A stretch of DNA of 9,745 nt from Chloroflexia bacterium. GTDB lineage: Bacteria; Chloroflexota; Chloroflexia; Thermomicrobiales; JALYUS01. Of this stretch, positions 1 through 5,065 are shown piece by piece (within the stretch, counting starts at the first letter, position 1; the number at the start of each line of letters is the position of its first letter). Below the pieces are notes generated by a model, which worked only from the letters and a program-made list of their open reading frames with translations, was not told where the DNA came from and did not search any database. The stretch covers positions 1 to 9,745 of the forward strand of contig JAICIL010000162.1 of NCBI GenBank assembly GCA_025924435.1. Direction: 5' to 3'. A program made the position numbers and the translations under genes.

Positions 1-101
1 ACTAGCGCCCCCCGGGGGGGGGGGGTTATCAGCGTGCTGAGGCGGCTCGGGGCGGGCGTCCCCCCGCCACCACGGTATTCTTATGTGATTGAAACAAAGG
101 T
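1..101. other. Left-edge stretch without a recognisable gene; G12 homopolymer
   Basis: Six C at 8-13 are followed directly by twelve G at 14-25. The rest is GC-rich with only weak, short inverted repeats. I see no supported coding region; open frames here are not backed by a ribosome-binding site or a recognisable protein. The tract may be a natural homopolymer or an assembly-edge artefact. Confidence 0.5.
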
Positions 102-125
102 GGGCGGCTCCCAGCGGAGCCGCCC
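102..125 (-). terminator. Intrinsic terminator of the SWIM gene
   Basis: A perfect 10-bp stem (102-111 with 116-125, GGGCGGCTCC against its complement) closes a 4-base loop. On the minus strand it is followed by ACCTTTGTTTC, a T-rich tail. It lies 28 bases past the stop codon of the SWIM zinc-finger gene, so it most likely ends that transcript. Confidence 0.7.
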
Positions 126-153
126 GTTGCATATCATGCGTGATCGCCCGATG

Positions 154-423
154 TTACCGCGAATGGAGGAGATGCGCCGTGTGGTCCACCGTCGCGCCGC
201 TGAAGGTGCGATCCACCAGATGCTGCACGGCCATCACGTGCGCGCAAGTGCCATTCTTCGCATGGAAATCGCATGTGCAATGCCATTCGCCGCTGTCCGC
301 GCTGACGGTATGGGTATCATTATCACCTTTGAAGGCGACGGAGAGTGTCTGGAGCGACACGCGCCACGGCTCGTCCGCGTAGCGCCGGGCCTTTTCGAGT
401 TTTCCGATCATGCTGGAATGCAT
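154..423 (-). CDS. Short SWIM zinc-finger protein (89 aa)
   Basis: A small protein built around one SWIM zinc finger: Cys49-x-Cys51, eight residues, then Cys60-x-His62, followed by the helix AHVMAVQHLV usual after the last ligand. SWIM domains bind zinc and are linked to DNA or protein binding; the partner here is unknown. The rest is short: a basic N-terminal segment (about residues 6-15), a beta-rich middle (22-48) and a His-rich tail. The start at 423 is chosen because an exact AGGAGG lies 7 bases upstream (431-436). The open frame continues upstream to another ATG at 513, but that would run through hairpins and the ribosome-binding site. It is bounded by its own terminator at 102-125 and by an elaborate leader at 424-710. 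Stand-alone short SWIM proteins occur in several bacterial phyla. The domain call is strong; the function is unknown. Confidence 0.85.
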   Translation of the reverse strand: MHSSMIGKLEKARRYADEPWRVSLQTLSVAFKGDNDTHTVSADSGEWHCTCDFHAKNGTCAHVMAVQHLVDRTFSGATVDHTAHLLHSR

Positions 424-430
424 CTGACCG

Positions 431-436
431 CCTCCT
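431..436 (-). promoter_or_regulatory. Shine-Dalgarno that sets the SWIM gene start
   Basis: The minus strand reads TAGGAGGCGGTCAG directly before the ATG at 423. AGGAGG is a full anti-SD match with 7-base spacing. It decides the start against the upstream in-frame ATG at 513. Confidence 0.8.
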
Positions 437-478
437 ACCTTGACGCGGCTCGCTCCCAAGTCGCGTCTCGTATACCGT

Positions 479-493
479 GGGGCGATTCGCCCC
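479..493 (-). promoter_or_regulatory. Leader hairpin GGGGCG/CGCCCC
   Basis: A perfect inverted repeat, GGGGCG (479-484) and CGCCCC (488-493), has a 3-base centre. It lies between the long stem at 506-544 and the SWIM ribosome-binding site. It could be a second leader hairpin in the transcript or a palindromic binding site. Its role is not shown by the sequence. Confidence 0.4.
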
Positions 494-505
494 GCCACCA
501 AAAAC

Positions 506-544
506 CAAACCACCGCAGGGCTTTATGCTCCCTGCGGTGGTTTG
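506..544 (-). terminator. 15-bp perfect stem-loop with T-rich tail (terminator or attenuator)
   Basis: The arms 506-520 and 530-544 are perfectly complementary over 15 bp around a 9-base loop (521-529). On the minus strand the stem is followed by GTTTTTGG, giving an intrinsic-terminator shape; the plus-strand tail is much weaker. It lies between the promoter at 652-680 and the SWIM start at 423, so it could work as an attenuator of that transcript. It could also simply end a short upstream RNA, or stop read-through from ftsH. Confidence 0.65.
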
Positions 545-606
545 TTGGCGTCGTGCCGCAGCTCATGCATCAATGATGCATCGCGAAATGGGGAGAACAC
601 TTCCAT
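523..606 (-). CDS. Possible 27-aa leader ORF upstream of the SWIM gene
   Basis: A small open frame on the minus strand starts at the second of two adjacent ATGs (609 and 606) and encodes MEVFSPFRDASLMHELRHDA followed by seven more residues ending in QGA. GGTGA (613-617) lies 6 bases upstream of the ATG at 606. The start is about 40 bases downstream of the predicted transcription start near 645. The reading frame runs through the promoter-side arm of the 15-bp stem, and its TAA (523-525) falls inside the hairpin loop, so a translating ribosome would open the stem. I recognise no family. Short chance ORFs are common in GC-rich DNA, so this is a candidate only; it could be a regulatory leader peptide, a small protein or nothing. 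Confidence 0.3.
   Translation of the reverse strand: MEVFSPFRDASLMHELRHDANKPPQGA
565..581. repeat. 17-base palindrome ATGCATCA-a-TGATGCAT
   Basis: Two perfect 8-base arms (565-572 and 574-581) surround a single central base. It lies downstream of the predicted SWIM promoter and inside the possible leader ORF. It has the form of a dimeric repressor operator, but it could also be chance. Confidence 0.4.
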
Positions 607-651
607 CATCAATCACCGCCGCTTGTCGCCGTCTCCGCATCTGGTAATTGC

Positions 652-680
652 ATCATACGGCGCGCATCGCCGCGCGTCAA
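652..680 (-). promoter_or_regulatory. Sigma-70-type promoter of the SWIM transcript
   Basis: The minus strand reads TTGACG (675-680), a 17-base spacer, then TATGAT (652-657). Each hexamer matches five of six consensus bases at the optimal spacing. Transcription would start near 645 and run toward the SWIM gene, giving a leader of about 222 bases. It is the best promoter match I found in the window. Confidence 0.7.
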
Positions 681-693
681 CCGTTCGGGGCAA

Positions 694-707
694 AATGTAC
701 GTACATT
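694..707. promoter_or_regulatory. 14-bp perfect palindrome AATGTACGTACATT, operator-like
   Basis: A perfect palindrome centred between 700 and 701, about 56 bases upstream of the predicted start of the SWIM transcript and just upstream of its -35 element. Position and symmetry fit a binding site for a dimeric helix-turn-helix regulator. Sites with ATGT/ACAT or GTAC cores are known for several families (PadR-like, HxlR-like, TetR-like), but the regulator cannot be named from this. Confidence 0.5.
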
Positions 708-731
708 CGCGCATGATCGTCGCGCTCCCCC

Positions 732-780
732 CTCCATCGCCGCCATAATCCCACAGTATCGGAGCACGAGGGCGATGGAG
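732..780. repeat. 10-bp inverted repeat with 29-base spacer downstream of ftsH
   Basis: CTCCATCGCC at 732-741 is perfectly complementary to 771-780. The element lies 43 to 91 bases past the ftsH stop. It has no T tract on either side, so it is not a typical intrinsic terminator; it could be a 3' stabilising stem-loop. No other terminator is evident between ftsH and the SWIM promoter. Confidence 0.4.
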
Positions 781-822
781 AGCGGGTGCCCGCCGGGCAG
801 TGGGGGTGAGGAAGAACAGCCC

Positions 823-3024
823 TCAATCCGTCGTCAAGGGCGTCTCCGCCGTCGTCGCGCCGTCGGTGTCGGGACGGAGGCCGCCCGACAATGCGGGTTC
901 GGGGACGGGGGCGGGCCGCTCGCCGGCTTCGGGCGTGTAGCCGTGACGCGGCATGCCGCCGTCCGCCGCCTCGAAGATCTGGAAGACCTGCTCCTGGTCG
1001 AGCGTCTCGTCATCGAGCAATCGCTGGGCGAGGTTGTCGAGCGCGACGCGATGCTCGGTGAGCAGTTGGGTCGCGCGGTGGTGCGAGCGCTCGAGCAACT
1101 CGCGCACCGCGCGGTCCGCCGCCGAAATCGTGTCCTCGCTGTAGTCGCGGTCGCGCGTCAACTCGCGACCGAGGAAGACATCCTGCTCGCCGGTACCGAG
1201 GTAGAGCGAGCCGACCTCCTCGCTCATCCCCCAGAGGCCGACCATCCGCCGCGCCAGTGAGGTTGCCTCCTTCAGGTCGCTCTCCGCACCGGTCGTGATC
1301 TCGCCGATCACGATCTCCTCCGCCGCGCGCCCGCCGAACATCACGACGAGGCGGCTCAGGAGGTACGCCTTCGGGTAGTTGAAGCGGTCCTCCTCCGGGC
1401 TTTGGATCGTCACGCCGAGCGCGCGGCCACGCGGCACGATGGAGACCTTCGTCAGCGGGTCGGTGCTCGGCGAGTAATAGGCCGCCACCGCGTGCCCCGC
1501 CTCGTGGTAGGCCACGACTTCCTTGTCGTGTTCGGTGAGGATCAGGCCGCGCGCGGTGCCGAGGATGATCTTGTCAAGCGCCTCGGAAAAGTCGCGCGCG
1601 AAGATCTGCTGACGGTTGGCTCGCGCCGCGTGCAGTGCGGCCTCGTTGACGAGGTTCGCCAGGTCCGCGCCCGCGAAACCGGGCGTGGATTGCGCGACGC
1701 GGTTGAGATTGACATCCGGCGCGAGCGGCAGGCCGCGCGAATGGATCTTCAGGATCGCCTCACGCCCCTTGCGATCCGGCAGCCCGACCGTCACCTGACG
1801 ATCAAAACGACCCGGCCGCAAGAGCGCGGGGTCGAGCACGTCGGGCCGGTTCGTGGAGGCGAGGACGACGACCTCCTGCTTGGGATCGAAGCCGTCCATC
1901 TCGACGAGCAACTGGTTCAGCGTCTGCTCGCGCTCGTCGTTGCCGCCGCCGAGACCGGCGAATCGCTGCCGACCGACGGCGTCAATCTCATCCACATAGA
2001 CGATCGCCGGCGCCGCCGCCTTCGCCTTGTTGAAGAGATCGCGGACGCGCGACGCGCCGACACCGACGAACATCTCCACGAACTCGGACGCCGAGACGCT
2101 GAAGAAAGGCACGCCGGACTCGCCCGCAACCGCCTTTGCCAGCAGCGTCTTGCCGGTGCCGGGGGGGCCGACGAGCAGCACGCCGCGCGGCAGCCGCGCG
2201 CCGAGCATGTGGTATTTGCCGGGGTTCTTGAGGAAGTCCACGACTTCGGTCAGTTCCTGCTTCGCCTCGTCCTCGCCCGCGACATCGCCGAAGGTCACTT
2301 GCGGCCGCTCGGCGTCGTGGACGCGCGCCTGCGACTTGCCGAAGCCCATAATGCCCTGCTGGCCGCGCGTCACCTGCCGCCCGAGGAAGACGGCGAGGCC
2401 GATAAAGAGCGCGAGCGGCAGCAGGCTAATCAGCAGGTTGAGCAGCAAGGGGAGGAAGCCGCCCGAGTCGGTGCCTTTGACGCTCACCTTGACATTCTGC
2501 TGCTGCAAGAGCGGCAGGAGCGTCGGGTTTTCCACGACCGGCAGGCTCGTCTTGAAGTTTGTCACCGTCTTCGCGGCGGCGGACGACGCACCGCCCGACG
2601 TTGCGGTCGGCGCGGCGGTCGGCGTGGACGCGACGACGCCCGGCCCGCTGATCACGTCGCCGTTCTGTACCTTCACGGCGGTCTTGAATGTGCCGGTGGC
2701 GTTGCGGTCCTGCAATGTCACCTCGCTGACATTGCCCGCCTGCACCTGGTTGAGGAAATCGCTGTAATTGACCACCGTGCTGCCCGTCGAGAAGGGATTG
2801 GCGAGCGCGAGGATATTCCAGATGAGCAGGCCCGCGAGCAATATCCACCAGACCCAACTGGGGATGCGCAGTCGCGGCGGCTTCTGCGGGTTGTTCGGGT
2901 CCTCCGGCTTGCGGGGGATGCGGGGGACGCGCTTGTTCGGGTCGTCGAGCGGATTGCGGTCGTTGCGATTCCGATCGTTCGGGGTGAGCAGGTGGGGGCG
3001 ACCGGGCAGGTCGTCGTGCGACAT
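823..3024 (-). CDS. ftsH: ATP-dependent zinc metalloprotease FtsH (733 aa)
   Basis: Membrane-anchored AAA+ protease that extracts and degrades misfolded membrane proteins and unstable cytosolic regulators as a hexamer. Order: a polar Asn/Pro/Arg-rich N-terminus (1-56), membrane segment 1 (about 57-77), an extracytoplasmic domain (about 80-188), membrane segment 2 (about 190-215), the AAA+ module and the M41 peptidase domain. Visible motifs are Walker A GPPGTGKT (286-293), Walker B with D345/E346, pore loop F319-V320-G321, second region of homology with R403 and R406, zinc motif HEAGH (507-511) and likely third ligand D583. The last 45 or so residues are Pro/Ala-rich and probably disordered. 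The start at 3024 has AAAGGA 9 bases upstream; the frame is open back to 3216, but that part is unlike FtsH. folD lies 285 bases upstream on the same strand. The N-terminal extension is long for the family, which usually begins close to membrane segment 1. Very confident. Confidence 0.97.
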   Translation of the reverse strand: MSHDDLPGRPHLLTPNDRNRNDRNPLDDPNKRVPRIPRKPEDPNNPQKPPRLRIPSWVWWILLAGLLIWNILALANPFSTGSTVVNYSDFLNQVQAGNVSEVTLQDRNATGTFKTAVKVQNGDVISGPGVVASTPTAAPTATSGGASSAAAKTVTNFKTSLPVVENPTLLPLLQQQNVKVSVKGTDSGGFLPLLLNLLISLLPLALFIGLAVFLGRQVTRGQQGIMGFGKSQARVHDAERPQVTFGDVAGEDEAKQELTEVVDFLKNPGKYHMLGARLPRGVLLVGPPGTGKTLLAKAVAGESGVPFFSVSASEFVEMFVGVGASRVRDLFNKAKAAAPAIVYVDEIDAVGRQRFAGLGGGNDEREQTLNQLLVEMDGFDPKQEVVVLASTNRPDVLDPALLRPGRFDRQVTVGLPDRKGREAILKIHSRGLPLAPDVNLNRVAQSTPGFAGADLANLVNEAALHAARANRQQIFARDFSEALDKIILGTARGLILTEHDKEVVAYHEAGHAVAAYYSPSTDPLTKVSIVPRGRALGVTIQSPEEDRFNYPKAYLLSRLVVMFGGRAAEEIVIGEITTGAESDLKEATSLARRMVGLWGMSEEVGSLYLGTGEQDVFLGRELTRDRDYSEDTISAADRAVRELLERSHHRATQLLTEHRVALDNLAQRLLDDETLDQEQVFQIFEAADGGMPRHGYTPEAGERPAPVPEPALSGGLRPDTDGATTAETPLTTD

Positions 3025-3309
3025 GGGACACCATCCTTTGATCGCGCGCCCGGCGCGCGGCAGGTGGCGGCAAACCACCACGGAGAAATACAAGTACGAG
3101 CATAACATACCGCAGCATGAAGGGCGGTGACCGACCGTGCGCCGTGCCGCTGCAAGGGCAACCAGCACGACGCGTACCAGCACCCGAACCGCGTCGGTAT
3201 GCGCGGATCGCTGCATAGTGATACGCGTCGCGAACCGCTGCGGTTTTGATCGCGCGGCGATCTCACACGGGCGAGATGAGGAGGGGCTTCCCGTTATTGC
3301 CTCCGCAGA
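3025..3309. other. Intergenic region between folD and ftsH
   Basis: These 285 bases separate the folD stop from the ftsH start, both on the minus strand. I see no convincing terminator for folD: a 5-bp stem at 3260-3277 has no T tail. I also see no clear sigma-70 promoter for ftsH, although TATGTT/TATGCT hexamers occur on the minus strand around 3100-3110 without a matching -35. A palindrome AACCGCTGCGGTT lies at 3233-3245. ftsH may be read from an unrecognised promoter here or by read-through from fchA-folD. Confidence 0.5.
3043..3059 (-). promoter_or_regulatory. GC-only palindrome just upstream of the ftsH ribosome-binding site
   Basis: CGCGCGCC (3043-3050) and GGCGCGCG (3052-3059) are perfectly complementary around one base. 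The element ends three bases before the AAAGGA ribosome-binding site (3034-3039) in the ftsH leader. In RNA it would form a very stable small hairpin next to the Shine-Dalgarno, which could tune translation. Such palindromes can also arise by chance in GC-rich DNA. Confidence 0.4.
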
Positions 3310-4239
3310 TCAACCGGCATCGGCCTGGCCGGGCACATGCAGATGGCTCCGCACCGCCATCGTCTCTCGCGCGGCACGCAGCGTGTTCCGCAGGAGGATC
3401 GCGTTCGTGACCGGGCCGGTGCCGCCCGGTACCGGCGTGAACGCGGACGCGACAGCGGCGACCGCAGGCGCGACATCGCCGCGCAGGCCGTCCGGCGTGA
3501 AGGTCGTGCCGAAATCCACGACGACCACGCCGGGCTTCACCATCTCCGGCGTGATGAAGCCGACCCGCCCGACCGCGACCGCGAGGATGTCCGCGCGCCG
3601 CGTCACCGCCGCGAGGTCGCGGGTGCGCGAGTGGGTGATCGTCACCGTCGCATCTTCGCGCAGAAATAATTGCGCGAGCGGCCTGCCGACGACATTGGAG
3701 CGGCCCACCACCACCGCCTCTTTCCCCGCGAGCGGGATCGCGTAGTGGTGCAGCAGCGCGATACCGCCGAGCGGCGTGCTGGGGAAGAGGCCGGGCAGAC
3801 CGAGCGAGAGGTTGCCCGCGTTCGACGGCGTGATGCCGTCCACATCCTTATAGGGGTCGAGCGTCTCGCCGACAATCGTCGGCGGCAGATGCACCGGTAA
3901 CGGCATCTGCACGAGGACACCGGCGACCTGGGGGCGATGGTTGAGTTCGACAATCCGCGCGCGGACGGCCGCCTCGTCGCTGTCGGGGTCCAGCGCGACC
4001 CGCTCGAACGCCAGCCCGACCGCCGCCGACTGCTTCCGCAAGGTCTCCGTGTACCGCTCGGCGGCCGGCGTCGGGCCGACGGTCATCACCGCCAGCGTCG
4101 GCACGTAGCCGTATCGCTCCACGAAGGCCGCGACACCGCCCCGCACTTCCTCGGTGATCGCCGCCGCGACGGGCTTGCCGAGGAGTATCCGCGCGCCCGA
4201 TTCGGCCAGTTCATGCGCCGCCGTCCACGTCGTGGTCAT
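3310..4239 (-). CDS. folD: FolD family methylene-THF dehydrogenase; cyclohydrolase lysine position is leucine (309 aa)
   Basis: FolD normally has two activities: oxidation of 5,10-methylene-THF with NAD(P) and hydrolysis of methenyl-THF to 10-formyl-THF. The catalytic domain comes first, then a Rossmann domain with GRSNVVGRP (179-187). Conserved features include Tyr63, QMPLP (111-115), KDVDG (131-135) and the C-terminal PGGTGPVT (271-278). Aligned without gaps to E. coli FolD around LAV..VG..PA....Y, the lysine four residues after the tyrosine (E. coli Lys54, human Lys56), needed for cyclohydrolase activity, is Leu67 here (codon TTG at 4041-4039); the lysine two further on is kept as Lys69. 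The usual DVGIN is DFGTT (242-246). Its ATG overlaps the stop of the upstream fchA-like gene (ATGA), implying coupled translation; GGGTGA upstream is a weak ribosome site. The family is certain. Loss of the cyclohydrolase activity is inferred. Confidence 0.93.
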   Translation of the reverse strand: MTTTWTAAHELAESGARILLGKPVAAAITEEVRGGVAAFVERYGYVPTLAVMTVGPTPAAERYTETLRKQSAAVGLAFERVALDPDSDEAAVRARIVELNHRPQVAGVLVQMPLPVHLPPTIVGETLDPYKDVDGITPSNAGNLSLGLPGLFPSTPLGGIALLHHYAIPLAGKEAVVVGRSNVVGRPLAQLFLREDATVTITHSRTRDLAAVTRRADILAVAVGRVGFITPEMVKPGVVVVDFGTTFTPDGLRGDVAPAVAAVASAFTPVPGGTGPVTNAILLRNTLRAARETMAVRSHLHVPGQADAG

Positions 4240-4877
4240 GCGACTTCACCCGCGAGGCGACGCCGGACCGTCTCGAGCAGCGCCCGCTCGCGCTCGGCGA
4301 CGCCGTCCATCAGGTCGTGCAGTTGGGCGCGGTAACCCGCGACCTCCGCGCCGTCCACCAACCCCGCGATGTTCGCGGTGACGTTGAGGAGCGAGACGCG
4401 CATCGCCGCCACCGCCATCGCCGCGCCCGCGCCGCAATCGCCCAGCGCGTTCGGGTTGCCCGTGATCGCGATTGCCTCCGCCGCGTCGAGCACCTCGCGC
4501 GATGCGGCCATGATGCGCAGCGGCACCGCCGCCGCCTGGCGCATCCCCTCCTGCAAGGCGACCGCACGCGCCTCTCGCTCTTCGTCCGATGCCTTCGGGA
4601 GGCGGTATGCCCGCATGAACGTCGCGAACGCCGCCTCGTCCTCCGTCGCGAGCGCGACGAAGCGATCGCGCAGGGTCTGGAGGTGATCGAGGTGCGCCCG
4701 CAACTCCGCGTCGTGGGCCGCGAATTTCGGCTTGCCGACGCTGACCGCCGCGACTTTTGCCACCGACGCCGCGCCGAGCGCGCCCACATAGGCCGACGCC
4801 GCGCCGCCACCCGGCGTCGGTGCGTTCGACGCCAACTGATCGAGAAATATGCGGAGATCTATCGCATCGTCGCTCAT
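4236..4877 (-). CDS. fchA: FchA-like methenyl-THF cyclohydrolase / cyclodeaminase-family protein (213 aa)
   Basis: A stand-alone member of the formiminotransferase-cyclodeaminase C-terminal family. Members remove ammonia from formimino-THF or, as FchA, interconvert methenyl-THF and 10-formyl-THF. Visible family features are APTPGGG (19-25) after the first helix, the segment EDEAAFATFMRAYRLPK (79-95), and NPNALGDCGAG (141-151) followed by a helix ending in LNVTANI (164-170). Length is typical for the single domain; no formiminotransferase domain or histidine-utilisation gene is nearby. The start at 4877 is chosen because GAGGTGA (4880-4886) precedes it; the ATG at 4901 has no ribosome site. 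The stop overlaps the folD start by four bases, so both are probably made together. Next to a FolD lacking the key lysine, a cyclohydrolase role is more likely than a deaminase role; that choice is inference from context. Confidence 0.88.
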   Translation of the reverse strand: MSDDAIDLRIFLDQLASNAPTPGGGAASAYVGALGAASVAKVAAVSVGKPKFAAHDAELRAHLDHLQTLRDRFVALATEDEAAFATFMRAYRLPKASDEEREARAVALQEGMRQAAAVPLRIMAASREVLDAAEAIAITGNPNALGDCGAGAAMAVAAMRVSLLNVTANIAGLVDGAEVAGYRAQLHDLMDGVAERERALLETVRRRLAGEVA

Positions 4878-4879
4878 GC

Positions 4880-4886
4880 TCACCTC
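4880..4886 (-). promoter_or_regulatory. Shine-Dalgarno that sets the fchA start
   Basis: The minus strand reads TTGAGGTGAGCATG. GAGGTGA is a seven-base anti-SD match, with GAGG 5 bases from the ATG at 4877. It decides this start over the in-frame ATG at 4901, which would add eight residues and has no such site. Confidence 0.75.
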
Positions 4887-4969
4887 AATTGCCGCCACCA
4901 TCCGCCGCGCCCCGCGCGTACTCTACCGTACGTGCGCCGCTCGTGTCTCGCAAGAGGAATGCGCGCGGT

Positions 4970-4998
4970 TTGCCCATCCCGCGCGCCTATGCGACAAT
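4970..4998 (+). promoter_or_regulatory. Candidate promoter for the PHP gene
   Basis: TTGCCC (4970-4975), a 17-base spacer and GACAAT (4993-4998) each match four of six sigma-70 consensus bases. Transcription would start near 5005, about 60 bases before the chosen start codon. The spacing is ideal but the hexamers are only moderate. Confidence 0.4.
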
Positions 4999-5065
4999 CG
5001 GCGGCGTACAGGCGTCTTTTGGGGTGCGCCACCGCGCGCCACTACCGGGGGTGATTGATTTTCCC

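Larger units (their letters stand above)
4878..5065. other. Divergent intergenic region between fchA and the PHP gene
   Basis: These 188 bases carry the start signals for both directions. On the plus strand a promoter-like pair is at 4970-4998 (separate entry). On the minus strand only weak pairs are seen, such as TTGCGA, 17 bases, TACGGT. The fchA Shine-Dalgarno GAGGTGA is at 4880-4886. No terminator or gene is evident. Confidence 0.45.

Noticed and set aside
51..68. GGCGGG/CCCGCC inverted repeat
   Set aside because: Only 6 bp in a GC-rich stretch; expected by chance.
87..97. 11-base TTTGTTTCAAT (minus) also present at 7367-7377 (plus)
   Set aside because: A shared 11-mer without further similarity; in one place it is a terminator tail and in the other it lies near a promoter. 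Probably chance.
424..513. 30-residue upstream extension of the SWIM protein
   Set aside because: It would run through the GGGGCG hairpin and the AGGAGG site; the ATG at 423 is far better supported.
1402..3105. 567-codon open frame antisense to ftsH
   Set aside because: It is a shadow of ftsH, which has every expected motif; the antisense product is compositionally biased and unrecognisable.
3025..3216. 64-residue upstream extension of ftsH
   Set aside because: The frame is open but unlike FtsH, and a fitting ribosome site precedes the ATG at 3024.
3260..3277. Possible folD terminator stem
   Set aside because: Only 5 bp with an 8-base loop and no T tract.
4757..5065. N-terminal extension of the PHP frame
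   Set aside because: It overlaps the fchA start and the divergent promoter region and encodes a Pro/Arg-rich stretch; ribosome site and promoter support the start at 5066.
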